The notes under the pieces were generated by a model. That model worked only from the letters and a program-made list of their open reading frames with translations, did no database searches and was not told the origin of the DNA. The translations under genes and the position numbers were made by a program. A DNA stretch of 64,000 nt from Hysterangium stoloniferum. Its lineage: Eukaryota > Basidiomycota > Agaricomycetes > Hysterangiales > Hysterangiaceae. The stretch lies in the NCBI GenBank assembly GCA_015178975.1, contig WHVD01000254.1, forward strand, positions 25,353 to 89,352. The letters run 5' to 3'. This document shows positions 44,830 to 56,327 of the stretch, one piece after another (the first letter of the stretch is position 1; every line of letters starts with the position of its first letter).

Positions 44830-45074
44830 CAGTGTTAATGCAAAATAATCAAGGACAAGCACGATCGAGGTGGCATCTGTCACATGTTGTCACAGGGCAA
44901 CTCAAGTCTAGTGAACCGGGACTATGGTGAACTTGAACTTAAGTTGCACTGTTTGATTCTCCCGACACACAGGATTTACTCATAACTGAAGTCACCCCAT
45001 TGATATAATTAAAGTTGTGTCTACTTTGTGCTAAACTTGCAATATTTTTAAAATATTTTATAAGAGCGATATTG

Positions 45075-46171
45075 TATTAAAAATAGTATGAGTTGGCTTA
45101 TTGTAATACACAATCTACAAGGGGGTAATAGTCTTGTAATAAAAGTATTTGTTTGTCAATCAATGTGTCAGTTAGTGAACCACCTTCTGACATGATAGGT
45201 AGGGTGCTAGTTTAGGTGTACACTGGTTCTGGCATGCATTAACCTCAGAAAACATGGTCCACAATTAGCATCCTGCTATGAAAAATTGAAGAAATGGGTG
45301 AACCACCCCTAAGAAAAGGGTGGTGTTAAGGGTGCATACATGGAGGGTTTCTGGAGAAACCCACAGGAAAGCCGGTAGGACTTGGCTTCACCTTATAGTC
45401 TGCACCCTTGCAAGATCATCTTGTCCAATTTAAAACGGGCAGACAGGAATCCCAGGGAGTCTGGGCAGAGTTCATGGGTCAGGAGGTCGTGGGTCGAGAG
45501 GTCGGGGAGTCAAGATAGATAAGTTGGAGGTTGAGTGATAGATGCATTGGAGCCTGTGGGCTCTGACTAGTAAGAGTGGTGTGATTCAAAGAGGAGTTTA
45601 GAGCAGAAAATATACTAAGATTACTGGGGAGAATCTAAGCTGATTTTCTGACTGGATTGTATGTACAACATCTGCCAGACTATATAGACTGTGGAATGAA
45701 TAACATACCAAATCCAGTAATAATGAAAACAAAACTAACAAACATAAAACGAGATAAGTAAACACCAAACTTGATGTTAGGAATGGGATGGAATGGAGTG
45801 GAGTCCAAATTGTGACAGGTCATAAAACCATAATGGGAATGGCGCAGGAGTGGAGTCCGAATCGTGACAGGTCATTTGACTATAACGGGAATGGGGCTCA
45901 GTTAGAGGGATGATGGGTTTTCCAAGTGGGGTCTGGTGACTGATGCGTGGGATGGGGTTGGACATAGACAGGGATGGAGTCTGGCGGGTATTCCAGTGAC
46001 TGATACATGAAGTAACGAAGTCAAATGTGGACAAGTCTGACATATGGAGTCCAGCAGGAATTCTGGTAAACTGACAATTGGTGCGTATAGGGTGTGGGTG
46101 CATATAAGTTAGTGCCTGGAGTCTGGCAGGAATTCCAGTTGTAACAGGTTGTTTCATCACCAACTCCAACA
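45075..46171. mobile_element. LTR-like insertion carrying a nested solo LTR
   Basis: Flanked by TATTG on both sides (45070-45074 and 46172-46176), at a point where the FunK1 upstream flank is continuous in the other copies. Left terminus TATTAAAAATAG, right terminus CTCCAACA. The outer part is about 270 bp; a second-family LTR sits inside. Confidence 0.7.
45324..46146 (-). mobile_element. Solo LTR, second gypsy family
   Basis: TGTTAAGGGTGC to CCAGTTGTAACA, 823 bp, same layout as 28857-30006. Flanks are GGTGG and GGTTG, an imperfect duplication. Minus relative to the gag-bearing LTR at 23939. Confidence 0.85.
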
Positions 46172-46262
46172 TATTGTCCATCTTTTACTTGTACTGTTTA
46201 TTCACAGTGAAAGGAAATATCAAATAAAAATGCTTGATTTGTTAAAGGTATAAACAAGAATT

Positions 46263-46336
46263 GACCCAGCCTGGGAGTGAACCAAGGACCTCTGGCTTTA
46301 TATAAGCAGTGCTCTTAACCACTGAGCTACTGGACC
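46263..46336 (-). tRNA. tRNA-like sequence, probable pseudogene or SINE head
   Basis: On the minus strand 74 nt fold as a cloverleaf: acceptor GGTCCAG/CTGGGTC, D arm GCTC/GAGC with an AGTGGTTAA loop, T arm CTTGG-TTCACTC-CCAGG. A- and B-box-like internal promoter strings are present. The anticodon stem (CTGCT/AGCCA) has two mismatches and the loop TATATAA lacks U33, so it is unlikely to be a working tRNA. The GTATAAACAAGAATT string next to its 3' end recurs at 3.25 kb. Confidence 0.55.
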
Positions 46337-46599
46337 TGTTAGTCTAGTGTGATATAATGGATTATATATACAGTGGCTTCCAAAACTGTCCCAATGTTTT
46401 GGTAATTCTCAATAAATGCTTTATAACCTACCAAATAAATTTTCTAAAATAGTGAAATTATTCTCACATATACCTCAGCATACTAGCCTTGATATACCCA
46501 AATATTACATAATATAGATGGATATCGGTGTCACAGTGAATATTTAAAAATGACCAATCATTGGGACAGTTTTGCAACCACCCTTTTTGAATCAGATAT

Positions 46600-48042
46600 C
46601 TTGTTATTCTAGTACTTTGTATGGCCTCCCTTAGGCTTTATTACAGCATCAAGTCTTCTGGGCATATTTTCAATCAGTTTCTGACACTTGAGGCTCAATC
46701 TTTGCCCATTCCACTTCCACCCTCTCCTATAACCCCTAAACTCCCCTTAATGGTGAAGGATATTTCTGGAGCTGTTTCTTCAGGTGGAATCAAAGATGTT
46801 CTATGGGATTCATGTCAGGAGACTTTGCTGTCCAGTCTAACACCTGAATATGATTTTCAAAAAACCATTTTTGTGCCATCTTGGATATGTGTTTAGGTTA
46901 TTATCCTGCTGGAAAATGGCCTCATCTGCTGGAATATCCAAATCTTCAATGCTCTGGGACAAATGCTGAGCCAGGATCTCCACATATTGTGCAGAATCCA
47001 TCCTTCCTTCAATCTCTGCAAGCATTCCCACTCCATTCCAACCCATACAGCCCTACACCATGATATCTCCACCTCCATATTTGACTGTAAGTTGGGTTGT
47101 CCTATCAGAAAGTGGTTCTCCAGCTTTCTTCAACACATATTGATGTCCATCTGACCCAATCTTATTGATATTGGTCTCATCAGACCACAAGACCCTTTTC
47201 TGATCATCCACAGCCCAGTTTTGGTACTTGAGGGCAAAGCTTAACCTGGCCTTTCTATGTTGAGCCTTGAGCAAAGGTCTTTTGCATTGACTACGGCTTT
47301 GAAACCATGCTGTTTCAAGGTCCTTCTGACTATTTTGGGTGAGACATGTGTGAGAATGAGTGTGAGATACTAGATACAAGAATATGAACTCAGTATTTGC
47401 ACGCAGTATGCCAAATAGCTAAATTGGTTACCTAGATACAAGAATATGAACTAGGTAGTGAAAGTAAGTAACAGACTAGATAAAGGTAATGATTACTATC
47501 TCACCTCAGTATTTGCATGCAGTATGCCAAATAGCTGAGGTGATGCTAACTAGGATGGCTTGTATTTAAGCTATCTAAGAACAAAAGGAAAAGTGGTAAC
47601 AATAAGGCAATTTGTATAGAATGTACTAGAAATCTTTCATAGACAAAAGGAGTGAATGAACAAAGGAAATAAGGAGCCTATTGTTTGCCATGTGATTGCG
47701 GACTATTGTGCACTTACTAATCCAACAACATGATATTTATTGATGGAATTAATGTAGTGTGTGGCCTGGACAGCATTATCTAGTTTGCCAGAGGTGATTT
47801 GATATACATATGATCCTCCTTTGGTCAGTAGGAGAAAGCTTGGATGGACATCCTCCTTTCAGGTTTTCTTTGTCTATCTCTATCTCCTGAGCAATTCTAC
47901 TGATAGTAGATTTGCTAAGACCTGTTGTAGAGGCTACATTCCTATTGGAGAGTCCATTTTGTAGGAGGGAGATGGCTTGATCTCTTTTGAGAGGGGAAAT
48001 AGCTTTCATGATAGGAATGATAGTTAAAATGTGACATTTCAT
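46600..48042 (-). pseudogene. Tc1/mariner transposase, broken
   Basis: N-terminal helix-turn-helix at 48042-47776 (QAISLLQNGLSNRNVASTTG; LSKSTISRIAQEI). The catalytic half lies at 47379-46600: DQKRVLWSDETNINKIGSDG, AEIEGRMDSAQYVEIL, FQQDNN, then MPRRLDAVIKA near the C-terminus. An LTR at 47349-47727 splits the linker and several stops follow. The sequence is close to the transposase at 23203 and 55376. Confidence 0.88.
47349..47727. mobile_element. 379-bp solo LTR in Tc1 transposase
   Basis: Starts TGTGAGAATGAG, ends CTAATCCAACA, target duplication ACATG on both sides (47344-47348 and 47728-47732). It contains two copies of AGTATTTGCA-GCAGTATGCC-AAATAGCT. The Tc1 reading order resumes once it is excluded. 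Confidence 0.88.
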
Positions 48043-48153
48043 GTCACATATTAATTAGAACATCAAATAGATGTCACGTGAATTTTCTTGTAATTTTCCT
48101 GGCCCTCTAGAATATAATATGATATAATGAAATGTGTGAAAAGAGAGGGTTGC

Positions 48154-48474
48154 TGTAAGCCTGGTGCCCCAGTCTTACGCTTTCACTCATTGTTCCCGTT
48201 ATGTGTTCGCTCTTTGTTATGTGTTCAATCTTTGTTATGTGTTCACTCTTTGTTATGTGTTCACTCTTTGTTATGTGTTCCCTTTGTTCTTTGTTTCCTT
48301 TGTTCCCCTCTTTTGTTCTATTGCCACATTACCATGACTTATATAGCCCAGGATGTTTCCCTTCTCTCCAGACACCGTAGCTATACTTCCTGTATCCAGT
48401 CCTGTTCCAGACTATACACTGTGGTCCTGTCAACTTGTGTGACCGCCAGTGATCCCATTGACAATGGGATTCCA
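48154..48474 (-). mobile_element. 321-bp solo LTR related to 55794-56009
   Basis: Starts TGTAAGCCTGGTGCCCC, ends GGGATTCCA, with GTTGC on both sides (48149-48153 and 48475-48479). Read in reverse it matches both ends of the 216-bp LTR at 55794. The extra length includes a TTTGTTATGTGTTCACTC repeat array at about 48205-48290. Confidence 0.9.
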
Positions 48475-48680
48475 GTTGCAAAACTGTCCCAATGATTGGT
48501 CATTTTTAAATATTCACTGTGACACCAATATCCATCTATATTATGTAATATTTGGGTATATCAAAGCTAGTATGCTAAGGTATATGCGAGAATAATTTCA
48601 CTATTTTAAAAAATTCATTTGGTAGGTTATAAAGCATTTATTGAGAATTACCAAAACATTGGGTTTTGGAAGCCACTGTA

Positions 48681-49296
48681 CATATTCTATAGATGCTTCT
48701 GATGCAACACTGGGACTCATACAGTCACATCTGGACTGATGCCTACTTGGGACTTATAACAGCTTGAACATTTTAATAGATATTGTATTTCCAAATCTAA
48801 CAGATATGGCACCAGATACTTATTCCAAAGAAGTTTCAAGTGTGTTGTCCATATTGCAAAGTTGCTCAGTATCTATACATAAAGTCAGCTCACTCACTGC
48901 CTTTGAATTGCCATATTGTTTCAAGCCCATCCACTCTATGAATGCTCTTCTCAATCAATGCTCTATCAGTGCTGTATCAATTCTCAATCAATTCCAGTAA
49001 GACCAACTCAATTTCTGACTTTTGTGTTGAAAGTGGTCCTTCATTTCCCAAGACTTTTTTAGTTCTCAAAGGTCATTCATTTCCCAACGGTCAATCCTTC
49101 AACCATTGACCATCAATTCAACTGTTGGGAGTTTTAAACCTTTGATATTGTCAAATTGTTAAACTGTTGACAGTTTTAAAAGGGTGACTTTCTAAAGCCT
49201 TTCACCATTTTGATTCTAAAACAGTTTCCATTCTAAAATGGCTTCAATTCTGAAGCAGTTTCAGTTTAATGTGTATGTTCTCTGACAATGAGCCTC
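48681..49296. other. Spacer, no gene seen
   Basis: AT-rich. A short stretch near 48820-48870 (TTATTCCAAAGAAG; TTGCAAAGTTGC) echoes sequence upstream of the Tc1 fragments at 23.1 and 55.3 kb. Short repeats of TTTCCCAA and AACTGTTG occur at 49.0-49.2 kb. Confidence 0.5.
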
Positions 49297-50032
49297 ATCA
49301 GGATTTCACACCAAGACAAAGATGTTGATATGAATGACCCGTCAATCCCCTCTGCCTCTCACGGCTCCCAACGCAATATTCAACTTCTGAGATATTTGGC
49401 ACGCCCGAGCTTCAAAGAGATCTCTCCCACTGCACTTGATTGAGGCTGAAGGGCGTCGCTTTGGAATACATTCATCGGAACCTTCACTTGGTCGGACAAC
49501 AGTACGTTTACGTATCATGTGGCAATAGAGCTCTCAACTCATATACCGTTTTTTCCCTAGAATGCTTGCAGTAGCTACTAGCACTACTACCAGTCCGCCA
49601 AAAGACCGTCTCCCACGTGTCCTCGCCGCGCACTGTGCCCCGCTCCCACCTTCCCAGTCCGCATACGCCTACCCATACACTGCCTCCTCCTCGCCAGCCG
49701 GGGCGCACCCCAACCCAATTCTGCCCGTCATCCCCCTCTGCGTCCCTGAACCGGCCTCATTCCCCCTGCTCATGCATTACCTCTACACAAAACGCCCGGA
49801 CCGCCTCTTCGCGGCGCTGCTCCCCGCAGGTGCCAGTGTCGCCACGACGTTTATGGTGCAGGCGGTCCTCGCGCATGCTGCCAGTGTGCATGTATTGTGG
49901 AGCAATGTCATCGCCATGGGCGTGTTTGATGATGGCTTGTCGAAGAGTGTCGAGATGGTGTGGGAGGTGCTTGTGGAGGCGTTGGCGATAAGTACGGGGG
50001 CGCAGGCAGAGAAAGTCCAGGCGCAGTTGTGA
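49297..50032 (+). pseudogene. Clp1-like paralogue C, broken
   Basis: It begins inside the first exon (ATCAGGATTTC) without a start codon. A small deletion removes the EAVDPELKG region, leaving a TGA. The intron (GTACGT, about 49503) is kept. In the second exon about 35 codons between DRLPR and LAAHC are deleted, removing the THLFAVYS motif. The end (FDDGLSKSVEMVWEVLVEAL) is preserved to the TGA at 50030. It is the decayed duplicate of 16703-17824. Confidence 0.9.
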
Positions 50033-50681
50033 TTGTTAGTCGGACGTAGATGGGTGCTATTATATTATTTCCATGTAATTATTGTCAATTTCATCCATGT
50101 TTTTATGTGAGTGTAATTTGGTGGGTGAGTTTCTGCCGCAATGCCGTGTGCGTCTAACGTCATCGTAGCTGTGTGAAAGTGATGACGCATATATGATGAC
50201 CTAAGGGAAATACCTCATCGCCGATTCATGGGACACTCCATGTCTTGTTTACGAGCTTCATTGTTCAAGTGTGCTTTTAGCTAGGATCTCGGGAGCGTAG
50301 CACAAATCGCCAAAAAATAAACACCTTCTCACCTCCAAAGCGTTATATGCGTGCCGTTGGTAAATGACTTTGGGTTTGCGTGACATACTGTGACTCCCGA
50401 TCAACCTTTTTCCCGTAATAGTCAGACTACAGTCAGCAATTTTGTCAACATACACTCGACTATGAATCATCGAGTTTAAAGATAGCTCAACTCACTGGCG
50501 ATGGCGGCTAGATGCAGCTATTATCGATCATGGCATATGGATTAGCAAGCTAGTAGCTTACAGGCGAGCCAGATGGCGATGAGTATCGATGAAGTATGTT
50601 GTCATCTGTGGGAAGACCCACGAAGCTGATTACCAGTACTTGTCAGCACCAGAGTTTCTCAAGCGGAATGCCTCGCAAGAC

Positions 50682-50689
50682 TATATAAA
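50682..50689 (+). promoter_or_regulatory. TATA box of OYE paralogue D
   Basis: TATATAAA lies 78 bp before the ATG at 50760, in the upstream block shared by all four OYE genes. Confidence 0.65.
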
Positions 50690-50759
50690 GCCGCTAACCA
50701 AAGCTCGTCTCTACAATCAACTCCTCTACACCATACACAACCAAGTCAACCCTTCTACA

Positions 50760-52114
50760 ATGTCATCAGCCAACTCTCTATTCTCCCCGATCAAGGTCGG
50801 TCGATCCCAGCTACTACATCGTGTAGCCATGGCCCCCTTGACAAGATACAGAGCGGACGATAACCATGTCCACAATGACCTAGCGGTCGAGCACTACGCC
50901 CAGCGAGGGAGCACCCCGGGGACGCTGCTCATCACAGAAGCCACCGTCATCTCAGAGAAAGCCGGTGGATATGATAACGTTCCCGGCTTGTATAATGCCG
51001 CCCAAGTCGAGGCATGGAAACGCGTGAGTAATCAATACCGCACCCGCCATCTCATCAAAACCCCGTGCAAAATGGTGTATCCTGACTGACACAACGCACG
51101 ATAGGTTACTGACGCCGTGCACGCCAACGGCTCCTTCATCTACGCGCAGCTGTGGGCGCTCGGCCGCGCCGCAGACACACAAGTCCTCAAAAGGGACAAT
51201 GACTTGCCATATGTCTCGTCCTCCCCAAAACCACTAACAGGTCGCGCCGAGGTGCCCCGCGCACTGACCGTGCCCGAGATCAAGGAATACGTGCGCGCCT
51301 TCGCGACTGCGGCGGAGAACGCGATTGCGGCGGGCTTCGACGGCGTCGAGGTGCACGGCGCGAACGGGTACCTTGTCGACCAGTTCCTGCAGGACGTCGT
51401 GAACGCGAGGGCGGACGCGTACGGCGGGAGCATCGAGAACCGGAGCCGCTTTGGCCTCGAGGTCCTGCAGGTCATTGTCGCCGCTGTCGGCCAGGATCGT
51501 GTCGGCATTAGGTTGAGCCCGTGGAGTTCGTATCAGGGTATGTCCCTCTCTTCCAAGTCAAAAAAGGCGGCGTTTTTTGGATGGTATTGTACTCATGGTT
51601 TTGCCTAACAGACATGCGTATGGCGGACCCGATCCCGCAATTCACGCATTTCATCACGGCGATACGCGATGCGTACCCCGATTTTGCGTATATCCACCTC
51701 ACAGAGCCGGACCTCGACCGGAACCCCGCCGACACTGCCTCGAACGATCCCTTCCGTGCCATATGGGCCCCGCGCCCGTTCTTGTCGGCGAACGGATACA
51801 CGCCGGAGAATGCGGAGATGGCTGCAAAGAAGGGCGACATTGTGGCATTTGGGCGGTACTTCATCTCAAACGTGAGCGTTCTGCTTTCGCTTCAGATATA
51901 TTCTAACTCGATGTCCTTGCAATAGCCTGACCTCCCTGTCCGACTGCAGAAGAATCTGCCACTCACGCCGTATAATTATGCCACGTTTTATTTGAAAAAG
52001 TCGCCGGTGGGGTACATTGATTATCCTTTCGCTGAGGAGGAGGTGCAAGCCAAGCAGTCGAAGTTTGTGCAAGCCGAGCATTCGGAATCTGTGCTTGAAC
52101 AAGCACGGTTGTAG
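50760..52114 (+). CDS. Old yellow enzyme, paralogue D
   Basis: Exons 50760-51023, 51105-51537, 51612-51871 and 51926-52114 (introns 81, 74 and 54 bp) encode 381 residues. FMN and active-site marks are kept: [21 protein letters not shown] and GRYFISN-PDLP. It is nearly identical to paralogue C, its partner in the segmental duplication, but has one eight-residue tail repeat fewer and a few exon 2 changes ([15 protein letters not shown]). I start at MSSANSLF because the other three paralogues start there; an upstream in-frame ATG at 50589 lies in promoter sequence. The frame is intact. Confidence 0.92.
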
Positions 52115-52648
52115 CGTTACAGCATACCTAATTAACCCATATAGAAAGACTACTTTTATTATTAGATGTTTTTTAATGTGTACATTACTTACTCTAGTTC
52201 ATGATGTTTGACTTAATAATGACGTGATATTTTCATTTACAGTACAAGCCAGAATGAAACCTCAATGTAATCCTGGCCGTCTTATCACAGGGACACATTA
52301 CTGATCGACTCCACATGGTCTCACACAACCCTCCTTTTGCCCCATCTGATCGTCTGTGTTCCCCCCCCTCGGCATCAAATGTCCGCCGAAGGTATATCAA
52401 CTCTCGATAAACATAGTTACAAGAGTATCTTTGATTTTTTGTATCTTAAGGAGCGCTACTGCTCAACGGAGAAACCTAGTCCTAGGAGTCTGCATCGACT
52501 CAGTGAGGTCAATCAACGACCTTACACTCAAAAGTCCACAATAGCATTCTCGCCCTTGACGGCGATGAATAGGAGATACAGTGGTCTATACAAAAGTGTG
52601 AAATTATAAAGCCCACTTTCAGTTTCTGAGTTGGGGTACTATGCGGTA

Positions 52649-54926
52649 CTAGTGAAACGGGTCCTCAGAGCACTCAGTCTTCGGTACCATAGGCTGTGAG
52701 GGCGGAGGAGTAGATAGATCGCGCTGAACAGGACCACCATGCTCATTCCAGCCGCCCTTCTGTAACGCCGTCGTTAATTCCGATGCCATCCAGTCTGAGC
52801 GACCCAAAGCGGCTACTCTCTTTAGGTACTTCCCCGCAAGTAGTATAGAAAGAACGGCGTCATCCGCTAGCCTACTGAGGTGCAGAGACTTGACGTCTGA
52901 CCCTTGCTTCTCAAACAGTTCTTTATATTGAGCAATTTCTGTTGCTTTCGGCGTCTTTTCGTATCGTACCGCAAACGTTGTCGCCAATGTTTCGATTAAC
53001 TCCCTCAACGAGACATTGAATAAACGAGAAACTTGGAAGGGGTTAGAGGCTTGCATTTCGACTATCTTCCTATCTCCTCCTTTCGCAGCTCCTTGAGGAT
53101 CCAGATAATGGTCGTCGAAAGCTGCATGGAGCATTTTGGTGAGCGCACCCTGAACAAAGCTATGCTCGGTACATCTCAAGGCAATCCAGACAATGACGTA
53201 GAAAAAGGACTCCAAGTCGTCGGCCCGATCAGGGATCACTGGTAGCTCCCCGTCGGTGGGAATCACCAGCAAACGAGCAGCCATGAATTGCCAAGTACCC
53301 TGTCCATGACAGAAACAGATCACAAAACGCCAAACAAAATTCAGAAGAATTCCCAATAGGATTCGAAGGTACTCACAGTCCTTTCAATGTGTCCTTGTCC
53401 TTGACGTATATGTTGAAGCTTTTGCAAAGGTCCCAGTCAATTAACAATCCGCCGCCGGTCTGAGTGATAAGAATATTGCCTGAACTAATATCTCTGTGAA
53501 GAATTTCAGCCTTGTCATAAGCGTCCCCGTGGGCTGTCGAAAGGGTATCAGCGGCAATTCCATTAAGAGACCGATATACGTACCTATAATGGCGTCTCTC
53601 ACTGCAGTCACCATCTCTTTTGTATTCCTAAAATCAGTTAGAGACCTTCCAATTTCGTTCAGAACGAGTCGATAGTGCTGCAATCGCCTCAATGGCGAAG
53701 AAAAGCGTCTCCCCATTGACGTATCCTGCGTCTTGGTGACCTGATCTAACACATCACTTCCCTCCTTGCACGTGCAGATATTCCTGACACGATGTTTCTT
53801 CAGCTCCTCATATATCGTGTGTTCGGGGCTCTGACTAGGTGAAACGACCCTCCATGTGTCCTTGAGAAGCACCAACTTCCCAGTTTCGACGCAGTAGGCC
53901 GTGAAAACACGAGTCGAGCGGCCGAGGGGAGATCCTACAGCCATGTACGTGGGACAATAAAATAGGTAAGTGTCGCCTTTTCGATCAAGTTTAACCTGGA
54001 AGAGTCGGTCACCGTCCTCGAGACCAAGGGACCTTTTGGCCGTTATTGCGACAGGGTGGTTGTGTGGAAACTCTGTGGCTGTAGTATCGACACCACGTGC
54101 AGCAGGGCTGGCATGATTAAACCGCCAGAAGAACTCGACATAGAAGGGATTTGAGAAAGGGACTTTTTCCGTTACGACAACGCCACTGCGGTCCCAGCGC
54201 GTGAATCTCGCATACTTGGGAAAAACAAGGACAAGGAAGACATGTGTCCGGAATTGTGCAGCTTGGTGTGCCGTCGCATATAATGTAATCTGACCCAGTG
54301 TATCACGCGCAGTCTTGGAGGAACTATGCTCGAAGGGACCATTGTCATTGAACGCGTCATCCTCCTTGTCTAATTTAAATTCAACAACCATTTCTGTCTG
54401 TGTCATATCCGATAGGCCCGATCGCTTGGAATTGCGAGAATATATTTGTATGTCTGGCTTGACTTGTTTTCCTCCAAAGTCCACGGCAGGTGTGGTGTGA
54501 GCGTCCACGAGTTCAAGGTTAGGACAAAATTTTGCAAGAAGATTAATCTATATCCTAAATTAATTCCAATGAATCTAAAGGCACCACAAAATAACGTACC
54601 CAGGGCTTGTACATGGCATACTCGTTCTTGGATTGACTGACAGCTTTGAGTGTGTCGGCGGTAAACTCCGGACAGGGGTTGCGAGTTTTGGGGAGATATT
54701 GACTCAAGAAGTCCCCTGCTCTGACGGGACCGACTACTCGCCCAGATATTTCCTTGGACATCGCGGTGATCCTTTCATCTCTCCCTATGTGCATGGAAGT
54801 ATACACCTGTGATCTTGATTCCTTCTTTAGAATGGGAGTGGCACCCAACTTCGTAGGATCCGCGGTAGGACCGGACGGTGGTGTTTTCGGGCGGAAATCA
54901 TGAGGCGATGTAGTGTTCTTCGGCAT
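52649..54926 (-). pseudogene. FunK1 kinase, copy 2, with frameshift
   Basis: Exons by alignment with copy 1: 54926-54600, 54547-53584, 53533-53377 and 53299-52649. The N-terminal half and the last exon are almost identical to copy 1, but a T run near 53420 is one base shorter. After the DWD motif the frame therefore turns into KSFNIYVKDKD and hits TGA at the exon 3 donor, so the ERT of the ERTGTWQFM joint is lost. Either it is a pseudogene truncated in the activation segment, or the assembly dropped one base of a homopolymer. Two small in-frame losses occur in exon 4. Confidence 0.75.
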
Positions 54927-55375
54927 CGAGTGTTAATGCAAGGTGATCAAGCAAGGACAAGCGCGATCGTGTGGCGTCTGTCACGTGTTGTCACAGGGCA
55001 ACTCAAGTTTAGCGAACCGGGACTATGGATGCCGTACTGAACTTCTGTTGCACTGTTTGATTCTCCCGAAACGCCTGATTTACTCATAACTGAAGTCACC
55101 CCATTGATATAATTAAAGAACCGTGTGTCTATCTTGCGCTAAAATTGCAAGATATTCAAAATAGTTTATCAAAGCGATATTGTCCATCTTTTTACTTGTA
55201 CTGTTTATTCACCGTGAAAGGAAATATTAAATAAAATGCTTGATTTGGCAGCACACACTTATTCCAAAGAAGGTTCAAGTAGTTGTATATCTTGCAAAGT
55301 TGCACCCAAGACTCATTTGGTTGGACAGATTGACGTCCACTTTGAATATCTAGGAAAAATACTGATCTGTTAAAC

Positions 55376-56327
55376 TTGAATTGGACTCAAGGCAATGCAC
55401 ATATTTACTGTGACTGTGAAAGTTCTCACTCCCATCATATTTCTCCTCTGAGAAGAGAACAAGCCATCTCCCTCCTATATAATGGACTCTCCAATAGGAA
55501 TGTGGCCTCTATCACAGGTCTTAGCAAGTCTACTTTCAGTAGAATTGGTCAGGAAATGGACATGGACAAAGAAAACCTGAAAGGAGGATGTCCTTCTCCT
55601 ACTGACCAAAAGAGGATTATGCACCAAATCACCTCTGGCAAGCTAGATAATGCTGTCCAGGCCACACACTACATTAATTCCATCAATCAACATCATGTTT
55701 CACCAAAAACAGTCAGGAGGACATTGAAACAGCATGCTTTCAAAGCTGTAGTCAAGGTGGAAGAGCCCTTGCTCAAGGTTCAACATATAAAGGTGTAATC
55801 CCGTCGTCAATTGGGATCACTGGCGGTCACACAAGTTGACAGGACCATGGTGTATTGTCCAGAGCAGAACAAGATACAGGCAAGTGCAGCGTACGGTAAG
55901 ATCTAAGGTCCTGAAAACTTCCCAGCTACTTATACCGTACAACACGGTGATTATGTAATCACGTAAAACTAAAGGGTCCATGCGTAAGACTGGGGGCACC
56001 AGGATTACAAAAGGCCAGATTAAGCTTTGCCCTTAAATACCAAAACTGGACAGTGGATGACTGGAAGAGGGTATTGTGGTCTGATGAGACCAAAATCAAT
56101 AGGATTGGGTCAGATGGACATCAATATGTGTGGAAGAAAGCTGGAGAACCACTTTCTGATAGGACAACCCAACTTACTGTCAAGCATGAAGGTGGAAATA
56201 TCATGGTCTAGGGCTGTATGGGTTGGAATGGAGTGGGAAGGCTTGCAGAGATTGAAGAATGTATTATACACAATATGTGGAGATCTTGGATCAGAATTTG
56301 TCTCAGAGTTTCAAAGATTTGGTGGTT
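55376..56327 (+). pseudogene. Tc1/mariner transposase fragment, copy 2
   Basis: Duplicate of 23203-23938, with the same helix-turn-helix and WSDETKINRIGSDG start of the catalytic domain. A solo LTR at 55794-56009 interrupts it after VQHIK. The TAG stop after NIMV is shared with copy 1, so that break predates the duplication. Confidence 0.88.
55794..56009 (+). mobile_element. 216-bp solo LTR, inserted after the duplication
   Basis: TGTAATCCCGTCG to CACCAGGATTACA, with AAAGG on both sides (55789-55793 and 56010-56014). The empty site is preserved in the other copy at about 23620 (ATATAAAGGCCAGG). Confidence 0.95.

Larger units (their letters stand above)
46371..48678 (-). mobile_element. Tc1/mariner element with about 200-bp TIRs
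   Basis: CAGTGGCTTCCAAAACTGTCC at the left and its complement at the right, each next to TA (46369-46370 and 48679-48680). The terminal repeats stay similar to about 46578 and from 48475. A transposase remnant is on the minus strand. Two solo LTRs lie inside. Confidence 0.9.
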
